Positions 1 through 9,028 of a stretch of 31,288 nucleotides of DNA are shown in pieces (within the stretch, counting starts at the first letter, position 1; each line of letters opens with the position of its first letter). Location of the stretch: positions 1-31,288 of the IMG/VR virus record IMGVR_UViG_3300028168_000239; one strand, given 5' to 3'. Below the pieces are notes generated by a model. That model was not told the origin of the DNA. It was given only the letters and a program-made list of their open reading frames with translations, and ran no database searches. Source of the DNA: a virus. The translations under genes were made by a program, and so were the position numbers.

Positions 1-327
1 TCAAGTGTTGTCATTTTCTTTTCCTCCTAAGTGTTTATAGATATTGACATGCGAATCTTCCAATCTGGATACCCGATGTTCTAAAACATTGACATCCTTT
101 TTTAATGTTTTGATATCTTGTGAATGTAATTCAAGCAGGTTAATCATTTTTACATTTTGCTTTTCGATTCTTTGTAAATTAACCATGATTTCATCATTAT
201 TTGATTTATTGTTTTTGTCTTGTTTGTTAAATTGTTTGATAGTGGTTAGAATGACTACTACCATAGTCACAACCCAATAAATTAAGTTTTCCATTCTAAA
301 TAAATGTAAAAGATTATCCCAGTCCAT
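1..327 (-). CDS. Holin-like membrane-anchored coiled-coil protein
   Basis: 108 aa. One hydrophobic segment lies near the N-terminus (about residues 14-32, YWVVTMVVVILTT), followed by a lysine- and asparagine-rich linker and a heptad-like coiled coil (about 48-95). This layout resembles BhlA/XhlA-type small phage lysis proteins, which insert in the inner membrane and help release the endolysin. It is the last gene in the window after the tail-fibre genes, where a holin is expected; the endolysin would lie beyond the left edge. The start overlaps the upstream gene by 14 nt. A second Met at residue 12 has no better ribosome site. A membrane-anchored structural or superinfection protein is the alternative. 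Confidence 0.6.
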   Translation of the reverse strand: MDWDNLLHLFRMENLIYWVVTMVVVILTTIKQFNKQDKNNKSNNDEIMVNLQRIEKQNVKMINLLELHSQDIKTLKKDVNVLEHRVSRLEDSHVNIYKHLGGKENDNT

Positions 328-952
328 TTTGTATCATCTCGTTTCGATAATTTTCAAGATAGTCCAGTTGATCTTTTATCTCCTCTATGTAATTTTGTGC
401 AATTTCGTTATCCCAGTTATTCTTAAAATCCATCATTTTAGTAAACCAGGGCTCTTCGACAACAAGTTCATACTTTCCGGTTTTTTCGTAATGATCAACC
501 ATACCTCTTATCCTAAATACATGATAATGCGATTTGAAATTTGTATTCACATCAAAACGCATACGCCCATAGTCCAGTTCAGCAGCGATATGATTTAACA
601 TAAACTCTTTATCATCATAGATTAAGAGTTGGTCGAGTGTTTCTTGGAATGATGGATTGATATAAACAAGTGTTCTTTCAATGCTCATGACATTGTCAGC
701 TGCTGCTCTATGATATGCAATAATTGATTCATCAAACTGCTGTCTTTGAATAAAGCGGTCTTTAGCAAAAACAAATAGATCGTATTCTCCCAATGTAATG
801 TGCAAATTACCTCTAAATCCATCAAGCACAACCGTGACATCTTTATCACTTGAATGATTATCTAATCCATATGCAATGGATCCACCGTAATAAATAAGGA
901 GTATCTCCGTATTTGGAAACACTCCTTCAATCATCTTATATAAATCACTCAA
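314..952 (-). CDS. Nucleotidyltransferase-fold protein (Pol beta superfamily), probable moron
   Basis: 212 aa. The N-terminal part carries the three signatures of the nucleotidyltransferase fold: GGS at residues 23-25, the metal-binding pair D36/D38 in SSDKDVTVV, and a third acid D58 in EYDLFVF. The C-terminal 100 residues are helical and charged. Such proteins transfer a nucleotide to a protein, RNA or small molecule; the substrate cannot be read from the sequence. The best-supported start is TTG at 952, with AGGAGGT about 9 nt upstream; an in-frame ATG at 934 lacks such a site. It overlaps the upstream gene by 8 nt and the holin-like gene by 14 nt, so it is transcribed with the late tail genes. 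That is an odd place for an enzyme and suggests a lysogenic-conversion or anti-defence cargo gene (inference). Confidence 0.65.
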   Translation of the reverse strand: MSDLYKMIEGVFPNTEILLIYYGGSIAYGLDNHSSDKDVTVVLDGFRGNLHITLGEYDLFVFAKDRFIQRQQFDESIIAYHRAAADNVMSIERTLVYINPSFQETLDQLLIYDDKEFMLNHIAAELDYGRMRFDVNTNFKSHYHVFRIRGMVDHYEKTGKYELVVEEPWFTKMMDFKNNWDNEIAQNYIEEIKDQLDYLENYRNEMIQNGLG

Positions 953-1283
953 TTGGATCTACCTCCTCTACGGGCGCAGGTAGTGGTGGTTCAAAGACAT
1001 CAAAATCATCAATGGCATTTTCAAAACCTACAACATTTTGTTTTAACCACTCATACCCTTGAACGATAGGATTGACATCCAAAAACGAAGTGAAATCTTC
1101 AAATGGAATTGAGATATCTAATTCTTCTATTGGTTCATTTTTATTTACTCTTGCTTCCTTAGATAAATATGATGCAACACAAATTGTTATCTTCTTACTT
1201 GAGTAACTGATATTGAAAGCTGTAATTCGATGATAGGATGCCCCTATTCCAAATTTCGTGTTTAATTCTTTTATAATTGCCAT
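945..1283 (-). CDS. Small tail-region protein
   Basis: 112 aa. Not assigned to a named family with confidence. It begins MAIIKEL, is soluble with no membrane segment, and ends in a proline- and acid-rich tail (residues 97-112). It lies directly after the tail-fibre genes, 8 nt downstream of one and overlapping the nucleotidyltransferase gene, so it is translated within the tail-fibre/lysis operon. Small proteins of this kind after fibre genes of Firmicutes siphophages are usually fibre-associated or of unknown role. The location supports a structural or fibre-assembly role, which is inference. Confidence 0.55.
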   Translation of the reverse strand: MAIIKELNTKFGIGASYHRITAFNISYSSKKITICVASYLSKEARVNKNEPIEELDISIPFEDFTSFLDVNPIVQGYEWLKQNVVGFENAIDDFDVFEPPLPAPVEEVDPIE

Positions 1284-1291
1284 ATCATTAC

Positions 1292-1972
1292 CTACTTTCT
1301 TTTCATTCTGTAAATTGTTACTGCGATGCTATCAGGAGAACCAATTGACATTCCAGGATTAATATAGAGCGCTCCGAGTGATCCATAGACTGAATGTGCA
1401 AAATCCACCATTTTGATTAATGCATCTCCTTGTCCAGATAACGTAGTGACTTCTTTCCCATACGCTACCCATTGCTGTACATCTGCTAAAGACGAACGGA
1501 ATGTTGGTGAGATTTCAAAATCGATTACCTTAGTGATTCCACTTGTGATTGTTGTTCCAGATACAAAACTATCTTCAATATATTGTATGGAAGTGTTCTT
1601 TGTTGAACTAACACTATGAACAGTATCTTCAGTGTTCACATGATGACTGATATAAGATCCATATAATGTCGCTTGCGCAGAGGTGCGGTAATAAATATAT
1701 GTATCTGAAGTATCAATTGATGAACCATAGGTTGATGCAATCACATGAACTTTGTAAATAAAATCAGGGTCAAATGGATATACCAAGCTATGATAATAAC
1801 TATATCCTTCATAACTATAAACCTTTTCAAGTTCTCCACCTATCTTAATAACTGATGATACTCCTCTGGCATACAAAGCTTCGTTACTATAATCAAACGC
1901 TAGCTCACCAAGATAGGACATATTAGATGTTGTCGGCGTTGTAGTTCCTCGTTTGACTCTAATGATTGCCAT
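1292..1972 (-). CDS. Phage tail fibre / receptor-binding protein (short)
   Basis: 226 aa. The N-terminal 45 residues (IIRVKRGTTTP, then LGELAFDYSNEALYARG) match the small attachment domain that starts many phage fibres. The neighbouring 283-aa protein has the same pattern (IQIKRRTTAGTGP, GEPQVDFTGEHLYIAK), so the two share a fibre-type N-terminus. The rest is Tyr/Ser/Thr-rich with predicted beta structure and no enzyme motif. It would act at the tail tip in host recognition. Its ATG overlaps the stop of the upstream fibre gene by one base (TAATG), indicating coupled translation. Confidence 0.7.
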   Translation of the reverse strand: MAIIRVKRGTTTPTTSNMSYLGELAFDYSNEALYARGVSSVIKIGGELEKVYSYEGYSYYHSLVYPFDPDFIYKVHVIASTYGSSIDTSDTYIYYRTSAQATLYGSYISHHVNTEDTVHSVSSTKNTSIQYIEDSFVSGTTITSGITKVIDFEISPTFRSSLADVQQWVAYGKEVTTLSGQGDALIKMVDFAHSVYGSLGALYINPGMSIGSPDSIAVTIYRMKRK

Positions 1973-2823
1973 TAATAAGTACCACCATCAATAATTGATG
2001 AAGGTTGTAATACTTTACTCAGATCAATACCTAGTTTGTATGTTATTTTTGTTGGCGTATATCCTGTATCAACATATGGGTAATAGATAAGTCCGTCAAT
2101 AATAACTGAGTTTGCATAAGCCGTTTCTGTAGAAGCTAGTGCGATTCCAGTTGTATCAGAAATCTCAGCAATTTTCACATTGTCAAGAATTGTTCTTTGT
2201 TCTGTAGTTAAATGTAGATTAGATGCAACATGGGTATTATAAGTTGATGATGCAACTCCACCTAAACCTGCAAGTGAAATCGTTACAGCACCAGTTGAAC
2301 CATTAACACTTGATACTGCATCAGTTGGCGTTAAAAGTTCTTGCCAGTTAGCGAGGGTTGAGTAAGGTGCAGCCTTTAGAATAAAGGTTTTATTTAAATC
2401 CGTTCTAACCGCAACGTCACCTTCTTGTGCGTTGGATAATGCAAGCATTGCAGTTTGACTTGCGACAACATAAGTATTTGTCATTGCAATCTTTGGAACG
2501 ACACTGTCTGCTAGTTTTCCACTTGCATCTAATATTGGAACATTTCCACTTCCTGTTCCTGTGTTTTTGGTTGAAGCAGTTCCAAGATTTAGTGCAGTGA
2601 TCTTTGTATCAATTTGAGTATCAACTTTTGCAACTCCAGGAATCTTAAGGTAATCCGCTTCCGCGAGTGGTACAGATACACTTGCGACTTTATCAGTTTT
2701 TGCAATATATAAATGCTCACCAGTAAAATCAACTTGTGGTTCTCCAGCTTTTATAGTTCCAACCGTTCCAACGAGTGGTCCCGTTCCAGCTGTAGTTCTT
2801 CTTTTAATTTGAATTGTTGCCAT
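1972..2823 (-). CDS. Phage tail fibre protein
   Basis: 283 aa. The N-terminal domain (IQIKRRTTAGTGP...GEHLYIAK, residues 4-42) is the same attachment type as in the following gene. The middle part is Ala/Thr/Ser-rich and repetitive, as in trimeric fibre shafts, and includes a VNGSTGAVTISLAGLGG segment (about residues 174-190), a stretch seen often in phage fibres. The C-terminal part is probably the tip domain. It acts in receptor binding at the baseplate. It is 11 nt downstream of a baseplate gene and has an AGGAGG-like site. No enzymatic motif is visible. Confidence 0.75.
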   Translation of the reverse strand: MATIQIKRRTTAGTGPLVGTVGTIKAGEPQVDFTGEHLYIAKTDKVASVSVPLAEADYLKIPGVAKVDTQIDTKITALNLGTASTKNTGTGSGNVPILDASGKLADSVVPKIAMTNTYVVASQTAMLALSNAQEGDVAVRTDLNKTFILKAAPYSTLANWQELLTPTDAVSSVNGSTGAVTISLAGLGGVASSTYNTHVASNLHLTTEQRTILDNVKIAEISDTTGIALASTETAYANSVIIDGLIYYPYVDTGYTPTKITYKLGIDLSKVLQPSSIIDGGTY

Positions 2824-2834
2824 TTCATTTCCTC

Positions 2835-3608
2835 CTATTTTTTCATAAACACACTGGTAATATTGTGTGTGGTATTTCCAGTTGTTAATGTGACAATTCC
2901 ATTCTCATAAACAACACTTAATGAATAGTCTCCTGATGCATATCTGTATGAAACTGATGTATTAGATCCAACGAATAAGAACATCTGCTCTCCAGGAAAT
3001 GTCACGACAACATGATTGTTAATTGTTACATATAGAATTGATTGCCTTAATTCATCCGAACTTGTTCCTGAAAAACGATACGTTCCAGGTGATACAAGTG
3101 TCAAAGATTTTCTAACCGGTAAATAATGATTGAATATCTCATTGTCTAATGCATCTACTCGTCCTTTATCGTTACTGATCAGCTTTCTTGAATAACTTGT
3201 CAGCGTAACTGAGGTTGTCGTCTTGGTGTATGCACATAAAACAAGTTCATAAAGCCCATCGGTTACTAATAGATTTGTAGTTGTTAAAGATGGATAACTA
3301 CCTACTTGCTCTTTTAAATATAGACTTATGCTATTATCTGAAGTGTTTACACCAAGTACAACATATCCATATTTACTTGAATCTGGTGTCACACCTATTG
3401 TTGTTTGATTTTCAAGATAGATGATTCGACCGTATACTGAAATGTACCCATCACTAAATGTAATGGTGTTATTGGCTAATGTAAAACCACACTCGCTTTT
3501 AAGTCCTTTTAATATGCCTACATCACTTGAAAAAAGAAAATGGTATAAATCAGAATCAATCTTTGATGTTACATTCCCACCTTCAAATGTTATTTTTTGT
3601 AATCCCAT
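2835..3608 (-). CDS. Baseplate / tail-tip structural protein
   Basis: 257 aa. The N-terminus (MGLQKITFEGGNVTSKIDSD) and the following beta-rich region resemble baseplate proteins that sit between the tail hub and the fibres of Firmicutes siphophages. There is no signal peptide or catalytic motif. Its start shares one base with the stop of the upstream hub-like gene (TGATG), so translation is coupled. Family identity is inferred from order (tape measure, distal tail protein, hub, this gene, fibres) more than from motifs. Confidence 0.6.
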   Translation of the reverse strand: MGLQKITFEGGNVTSKIDSDLYHFLFSSDVGILKGLKSECGFTLANNTITFSDGYISVYGRIIYLENQTTIGVTPDSSKYGYVVLGVNTSDNSISLYLKEQVGSYPSLTTTNLLVTDGLYELVLCAYTKTTTSVTLTSYSRKLISNDKGRVDALDNEIFNHYLPVRKSLTLVSPGTYRFSGTSSDELRQSILYVTINNHVVVTFPGEQMFLFVGSNTSVSYRYASGDYSLSVVYENGIVTLTTGNTTHNITSVFMKK

Positions 3609-4726
3609 CAGAACTCACCTCCATCGATGTCTGTATTGGTAATTGTTATATTGCTTGTTGAACCACTACTTGTATTTTTACTGAGTAGTTGTATCTTTTC
3701 TGTTAATTTCACTCGATATTCTCCTAATGTAATCACTGCATAATTCATTGAATCTTTGAATGTTATGCCTGTGATCACTGATTCATAGGTTTTTCCTTTG
3801 TGGATGAATGACACATAATCACCGAGATAAATGTTGCTAAAAGGAATGAACACCTTATTTTTCATATCGATCATAAAAGTAATATTATGATCTAGTTTGG
3901 ATGTTACCATTTCACTTCTTGCTTTGGTTTCAAGTGTCTCATAATCATTATCCGTATAGATATAACTTTTGGCCATAACACTCGTATACCGATATTCAGA
4001 TGTACTATCTTCGGTAATTTCACCAGTTGTAAGCAGATAATAAATTTTATTATTGTGATAAATCTGATTATCACTTCTAGGATAAAAGACAACTTTATTA
4101 ACAAGTTGACTTGTTGAATCATTGGTCTCCACATTTAAGATAGATGAGAAATCACTCTTAATCACCATACCTTGATTGACATTCACAATACGAAAGATAA
4201 TACCTGTAATTCGTCCTCTAAGATAAGTAACATCAGTATCAAAACTAATGCCATAACCTTTTGAAACGAGTTCAAATATCTTTGACATATTGATGATATT
4301 ATCCGATTCAAAGCTAAGACTTCCAGACACGCTCGTTTCTTTGCTAATGGTTAAGTATGATAAATTTTGTTTTTCATCTGAGTTATTTTTAAAGTAACTT
4401 GTGATGATTTGATCTAAATAATCTGCTAAATCCCCACTAAAAGTTATTGCTGGTATATCCAAATTAAAAATCTCCCTAAAATCGAGAGATTTGATGTTTG
4501 TCGTAAAATCATCCAAGAGTTCTATACTCTCAAGAATACCGATGTACGAATAGATATCACTTTTCAAAACTACGATATCACCAATAGTACAATTGATATT
4601 TGTCTTGTTTACCTTGAACGTCGAACGCTTGATAAGGACCATATCCAAAGCAAGTTCATATTGATTGCTAACATAGGCATTATCTTTATACTGCAGTGTA
4701 CTTCGATCTAGAAATAGTAGTTTCAT
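3608..4726 (-). CDS. Baseplate hub / tail-associated protein
   Basis: 372 aa. It stands directly after the distal tail protein, the slot of the siphovirus hub (Tal/Gp37-like). The N-terminal 150 residues are beta-rich with short strands (VLIKRSTFKVN, IGDIVVLKSD), consistent with the gp27-like hub fold. The C-terminal part (about 280-345) again has barrel-like strands (YLGDYVSFIHKGKTYESVI). No lysozyme or peptidase motif is visible, so it is a short hub without an obvious cell-wall-degrading domain. A gap of 2 nt separates it from the distal tail gene. Assignment rests mainly on synteny. Confidence 0.6.
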   Translation of the reverse strand: MKLLFLDRSTLQYKDNAYVSNQYELALDMVLIKRSTFKVNKTNINCTIGDIVVLKSDIYSYIGILESIELLDDFTTNIKSLDFREIFNLDIPAITFSGDLADYLDQIITSYFKNNSDEKQNLSYLTISKETSVSGSLSFESDNIINMSKIFELVSKGYGISFDTDVTYLRGRITGIIFRIVNVNQGMVIKSDFSSILNVETNDSTSQLVNKVVFYPRSDNQIYHNNKIYYLLTTGEITEDSTSEYRYTSVMAKSYIYTDNDYETLETKARSEMVTSKLDHNITFMIDMKNKVFIPFSNIYLGDYVSFIHKGKTYESVITGITFKDSMNYAVITLGEYRVKLTEKIQLLSKNTSSGSTSNITITNTDIDGGEF

Positions 4727-4728
4727 AT

Positions 4729-5559
4729 TTATATTCCTAAATAGCCTTCAAGTACAGTTACTCTACAAATTGATTCTGTAGCGACACCTGGTTTAAACTC
4801 AATTTCATAATCCCCATGATCCAAAAAAATAAAGTTATCTTCTTCAAAGTCCTGGAATCCATATATGTCAGAAACCACTCCAGATTCATCCATTAACATT
4901 TCTTGTTTGCTTGGAATCGAATTTATCGTGATTGTTATATCTTCTGCAGTTAAATATAAACGTAATGTCGATACCACTTCTCCATTTTTCTTAATTAAAA
5001 CTTCTGGATCAATCACACTTCCCATCATCTCAATCACTAAAGGTGCATCATTTAAACCTTCATTTTTAATAAAGAGTTTTCCTTCATATGAACTTGAATA
5101 ATAGTATGGATATGTATATGGATAGACTTTACCACTTGATGAACCGTTGGCGATGATTTCATAGGTCTTTTCTTTTAACCATAGTGATAGTTTCTTAAAT
5201 ATGATATTGCTTTGAATGGTACTGGCCACCAGTTCTGCTTTTGATAAACTTGCGACATCAACATAACAGTATGCCTTAAACGCATCATTTTGGTAATGTA
5301 ATTTATATGCTTTGTTGCTTTTGCTAATAAAATCAACAAATGCTTTATACCCTATATATCCTCTTAAAAAGATTAATGTTTCACTAATTTCAGATAAAGG
5401 GATATTGTATTCTGAACGAGAATAAAAACGGTTATATTCTAAATACTTCATATCTAATGAAAAACCAAGACCACTCACTTGAGAGATAATGGTCTGGTTT
5501 TTATGATTGAAATAATAGATATCACCGTATTCATTTTCTAAATAAAATTGTCTAATCAA
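4729..5559 (-). CDS. Distal tail protein (Dit, siphovirus tail component)
   Basis: 276 aa. The N-terminal pattern (FYLENEYGDIYYFN, then GLGFSLDMKYLEYNRFY) is that of the Sipho_tail/Dit family, which forms the hexameric ring joining the tail tube to the baseplate. It follows the tape-measure gene with a 4-nt overlap (ATGA), the standard place of dit. The C-terminal half resembles the galectin-like extension often present in this family. Length is close to the usual 230-300 aa. Confidence 0.8.
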   Translation of the reverse strand: MIRQFYLENEYGDIYYFNHKNQTIISQVSGLGFSLDMKYLEYNRFYSRSEYNIPLSEISETLIFLRGYIGYKAFVDFISKSNKAYKLHYQNDAFKAYCYVDVASLSKAELVASTIQSNIIFKKLSLWLKEKTYEIIANGSSSGKVYPYTYPYYYSSSYEGKLFIKNEGLNDAPLVIEMMGSVIDPEVLIKKNGEVVSTLRLYLTAEDITITINSIPSKQEMLMDESGVVSDIYGFQDFEEDNFIFLDHGDYEIEFKPGVATESICRVTVLEGYLGI

Positions 5560-7565
5560 ATCACATTACCTCCTAATGCCTTGTTAATTGAGTCAATATC
5601 AAAGGTTGGTGATGTTGTATTGATTGTGATGTTGTTTGTATTACTTGATGATGAGCTTGAGTTCGAGTTATTTACTGTGCTAGATCCTTTCAAGTTGAAT
5701 GTATCGGATAAGAAGCCTCCAATACCTCCAAAGAATCCGCTGACTTTATTTGCAGCATTTGATGCAAAATCACTAATACCATCGGTTACTTTATTAGCAA
5801 TATCAGATATGCCATCAGTTACACTTGAAAAAGTATCTTTTACTTTGCCTCCAAAGTCACCTATCTTTTTAGGTAGTTCACCAATCCATTCAAATATCTT
5901 CTGAATGAATTCTACAATTTTTTGAACGATATTGAGTACCGGTTCAAGTACAAACATCAATATTTTAATTGCTGGAACTAAGATTGCATTTAACACTTCA
6001 CCAACAACTGTAATAAGTGGTGCTAAAGCTTCTAATATGCCAGCAAACATACCAATTTGCATAATCAAGGGCATAAGTATGATATCTAAGATAGGAACAA
6101 GTAAATCAATCAGCATTACTACTAAATTGATGATCACATCTAATATAGGCTGTAATGCTGTCATCAGACTATCTACAATTAAGAGTATGGGTGGTAAGAG
6201 CTGCATGAATGTTTCCATCAGCCTACCAAGTAGTGCTCTAAATTCCTCGCTTTGAAATAACGCCATCGCTAAAATCGCGATTAGAGCCCCTATACCAAGC
6301 GTGGCAAAGTTTATACCTGCACCAGCAAAAAGCCCCGCAGAACCGACACCTTTAAGCGTCATGGCCACAATATTGAGTAGTGGTCCAACTTTACCAACAA
6401 TTGCTAAAACAGGACCGATAGCAGCAACTAATCCAATGAGCGTTGCAACCATCTTCTTAGTATCTGAATCTAGATTGTTCCATCTAAAAACCCAGTCTTT
6501 TACAACTGGGATCATCTCGTCTCTTACTTTGATGATTAATGATTGAAGGATTGGCATCATCGTTGTGGCAATATCTACACCTAAACTAGACAAAGCCTGT
6601 TTAGTTCTATCGAGTGCATCAGTAAACTCACCCGCTTGAGCAGCCTGTTCATTGGTAACAATCCCAAGATCTCTTGCTTCTTGTCTTAAATCTCTAATCG
6701 TAGAAATTTCACTTGATAAAATTGGAATAAGCTCAGTGCCGATCTTCTCTCCGAAGAATTCATTGGCCACTCCAACTCTTAAGGCTTCATCTTCTACCTT
6801 ACTTAATGCTTCACTAATAATTTCAAATGCCTCATCAGCATTCTTACCTTTTAAATCGTCGACTGATAATCCAATCAAGTCTAAACTATCAGCTACTTTA
6901 TCAGCGTTTCCAGTTGCAATATCACCTAAGATACCATTGACTTTAATAAATGCTTTATTTAGGCTTTCGGTAGATGTTCCCATGATCGTAGCAACATGAT
7001 TCCATTCTTGAAATGCTTCTGCAGTTAAACCTATTTTTTGTGCGGTATCACCAATAGTATCAGCTGTATAGGCTGCTTTGACTGAAAAGGCTGTTAAAGC
7101 AGAAACGGCTCCTAAAATAGGAACCGTCAAAGATTTTGTGAGCGTTGATCCAAGTTTGCCAATCTTGTCAAATTTAGCATTACTTAATTCTCTAATTTTG
7201 TCATTGGTTTTACCTAGTTCATTATTTAGTTTAGATAACTCCGCTTCGGTATATTGGACATTGCGTTTGAGCTTATTAAACTCATCAGTACTCATATCAC
7301 CAATTTGAACTGCTTTTTTTGCTTTAGTAAGTTCTTGATTCTGTGTTTCTAGCTTCTTCTTTGTTTGAGTTAAGACATCATTAAGTTTGCCTTGTTTTGA
7401 TTTCCATAGGTCTAAGTTAGATGAATCATAACGAAGATTCGTATTAATAGCTTTAAGGTCTTTGTTTTGTTCTTTTAAATCTTTCTTAATGCCATTGAGT
7501 TCATTTTCTAAATCTTTACCATCAAGGGTTAATTTTATGTTTAATCCTTTGACTGTTTCTGCCAC
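5556..7565 (-). CDS. Tail tape measure protein
   Basis: 669 aa. An N-terminal coiled coil (about residues 15-130, rich in Lys, Glu and Leu) is followed by alternating hydrophobic segments (for example 145-165, 370-430, 440-530) and a Gly/Ser/Asn-rich C-terminus, the typical composition of tape measure proteins. It sets tail length and enters the host envelope during DNA ejection. From the general relation of about 1.5 angstroms per residue, the tail would be near 100 nm. The start is GTG at 7565, preceded by AGGAGGTGAG. It is the largest gene in the window and follows the tail chaperone genes, as expected. Confidence 0.92.
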   Translation of the reverse strand: MAETVKGLNIKLTLDGKDLENELNGIKKDLKEQNKDLKAINTNLRYDSSNLDLWKSKQGKLNDVLTQTKKKLETQNQELTKAKKAVQIGDMSTDEFNKLKRNVQYTEAELSKLNNELGKTNDKIRELSNAKFDKIGKLGSTLTKSLTVPILGAVSALTAFSVKAAYTADTIGDTAQKIGLTAEAFQEWNHVATIMGTSTESLNKAFIKVNGILGDIATGNADKVADSLDLIGLSVDDLKGKNADEAFEIISEALSKVEDEALRVGVANEFFGEKIGTELIPILSSEISTIRDLRQEARDLGIVTNEQAAQAGEFTDALDRTKQALSSLGVDIATTMMPILQSLIIKVRDEMIPVVKDWVFRWNNLDSDTKKMVATLIGLVAAIGPVLAIVGKVGPLLNIVAMTLKGVGSAGLFAGAGINFATLGIGALIAILAMALFQSEEFRALLGRLMETFMQLLPPILLIVDSLMTALQPILDVIINLVVMLIDLLVPILDIILMPLIMQIGMFAGILEALAPLITVVGEVLNAILVPAIKILMFVLEPVLNIVQKIVEFIQKIFEWIGELPKKIGDFGGKVKDTFSSVTDGISDIANKVTDGISDFASNAANKVSGFFGGIGGFLSDTFNLKGSSTVNNSNSSSSSSNTNNITINTTSPTFDIDSINKALGGNVI

Positions 7566-7578
7566 TAAAACTCACCTC

Positions 7579-7809
7579 CTAAAGTAGAAATCTATCAATA
7601 TCACTCTGTGTTGCTCTTTTATTTGATTGTTTGCCATTATTTACATTCATTTCAAGCTCTACAATATCGAAGTAAGTTGCTAGATCAAAGTTTTTTGTGT
7701 CTTCAATAGAAATATTTAAATGAGCGAGATTGAATATAATGTTTGCTGTTATGTTTACATCATCATTTTTTTGTGGGTTGCTTGGGTGTGGGTCTTTTCT
7801 GAAATGTAC
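7579..7809 (-). other. Out-of-frame extension of the tail chaperone (recoding product)
   Basis: An open frame without a usable early start codon fills the gap between the tail chaperone and the tape measure gene. Read from the end of the chaperone it gives about 62 residues (starting NDDVNITANIIFNLAHL, ending SDIDRFLL) before a TAG at 7579-7581. The frame is shifted by +1 (equivalently -2) relative to the chaperone and is open back to 7809, so it overlaps the last 15 codons of that gene. A run of seven A (minus strand, 7766-7772) sits just before the chaperone stop TGA. Programmed frameshifting producing a longer chaperone is well known in siphophages (lambda gpG/gpGT type). The exact slip site is inference. 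Confidence 0.7.
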
Positions 7810-8116
7810 CTAGCATTTCACCTATCGCATTCGTCAGATTTTCTAATTCATCTTGATTGCTTAATAAAGAAAAATCCAATGACATTAAAAAGTCATTGTA
7901 AGATTGTTTGCTGAAAGGTCTGTTTAACACATAGATGATTCGAAAGATGGTATCAATTACTGTTGATAGATCATCTTCCTTTTTTATGCTTGATTTTTCT
8001 ATTTTTTTTATATCGCTGAACAATTCTGTAGAAAATACGTTACGATAATCAATGATCGTAAATAGTGACGAATGAAGGCGATAATCTTTATCACCTAGTT
8101 TAAGTGTTCTTTCCAT
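7763..8116 (-). CDS. Tail assembly chaperone (gpG-like)
   Basis: 117 aa. It lies between the major tail protein and the tape measure gene, the constant place of the tail assembly chaperone, which coats the tape measure before the tube polymerises. The sequence is helical, with an ordered core (about residues 10-100) and a basic, proline-rich C-terminus (KRPTPKQPTKK) that reaches the probable frameshift site. The final codons ACA AAA AAA are followed by TGA. Family membership follows from size, position and the out-of-frame extension rather than a sharp motif. Confidence 0.75.
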   Translation of the reverse strand: MERTLKLGDKDYRLHSSLFTIIDYRNVFSTELFSDIKKIEKSSIKKEDDLSTVIDTIFRIIYVLNRPFSKQSYNDFLMSLDFSLLSNQDELENLTNAIGEMLGTFQKRPTPKQPTKK

Positions 8117-8125
8117 GTTCTCTCC

Positions 8126-8692
8126 TTAAATGAATGTTGGTAATCCTGGTGTAGTCGTAAGAAAAGATGGATAGTTTGTATCCCCTACGCCTGCAATAAC
8201 TCTGAGAATCAAATTATTTCCGGATTCAATTGGTCTAGCTGTAATGTTTAGTGTGATTGAGTTTGCCTCAATGGAATCCGCTTTAGATTTACTTGCATCA
8301 CCTGATGGCGTCGCTGTACATAAAAAATACCAAATGCGTCTAGCTTTGATATCACCTTGAATTTCATATCCTAAAGCAAATGTCTTTGTTTCACTATTTA
8401 CTACCTCTACTAGGTTTCCATTAACATCTTCTAATACACCAAAGATGTCCTTTTTAAATACATCATCGATTTCTGTAAATTTTAGTGTGACTGTTGTACC
8501 TGAATTTGATACTAAGGTTGCAATGACTTTATCATCCGCATACACTTGTGTGCTACCACCGATTGCTTCAGTCGTAATCTCTTGTGCTCCTTCTAAGCGT
8601 TTAGGTGTTGCAAATGTCCAACTACCGTCTTCTGCTTGTGATGCTAATGCATAATGCACATTGGTTAAACCAAATGTGACTTTATTACTCAT
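8126..8692 (-). CDS. Major tail tube protein
   Basis: 188 aa. The N-terminus (VTFGLTNVHYALASQ...WTFATPKRLEGAQEI) and the C-terminal GDTNYPSFLT/PGLPTFI region fit the phi13-type major tail proteins of Firmicutes siphophages. These polymerise as hexameric rings to form the tail tube. It has a strong ribosome site (AGGAGG) directly before the ATG and follows the tail-terminator-like gene without a gap. Length is in the family range (about 180-200 aa). Confidence 0.85.
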   Translation of the reverse strand: MSNKVTFGLTNVHYALASQAEDGSWTFATPKRLEGAQEITTEAIGGSTQVYADDKVIATLVSNSGTTVTLKFTEIDDVFKKDIFGVLEDVNGNLVEVVNSETKTFALGYEIQGDIKARRIWYFLCTATPSGDASKSKADSIEANSITLNITARPIESGNNLILRVIAGVGDTNYPSFLTTTPGLPTFI

Positions 8693-9028
8693 TTAAAAAA
8701 CCTCCTGTTTGATTTCATATACTCTGTTGACTGAACTGTCTTCATTGACGAATTCAGATAACAATTCAAATTCATATCCCATAAAATATAGGGACGCTTC
8801 TAATTGTTCCTCTAAAACTAAATTCTTCTTTTCAGTGATTAAACTGACTTGAAAGGTTGCGACCTTCGCAACCGCTCGATCATCTGCATAAACAATTGCT
8901 CGATTACTTAATTCTTGATAGATGATGTAGTTTGGATCTTCTTCTAATCCTTCTCTAGTTCCATAAGATACCTTTCCAGGTAGAACGGAATTCAAAGTAT
9001 CAAATAAAGCTTCTAATTTCCCCTGCAT
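8693..9028 (-). CDS. Tail terminator / tail completion protein
   Basis: 111 aa. A small alpha/beta protein in the position of the tail terminator, between the HK97 gp10-like gene and the major tail protein. It begins with a helix (KLEALFDTLNSVLP), then strands including VAKVATFQVSLITEKKN, a layout common among tail completion proteins that cap the tube. The start shares one base with the stop of the previous gene. The assignment rests mainly on gene order. Confidence 0.65.
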   Translation of the reverse strand: MQGKLEALFDTLNSVLPGKVSYGTREGLEEDPNYIIYQELSNRAIVYADDRAVAKVATFQVSLITEKKNLVLEEQLEASLYFMGYEFELLSEFVNEDSSVNRVYEIKQEVF

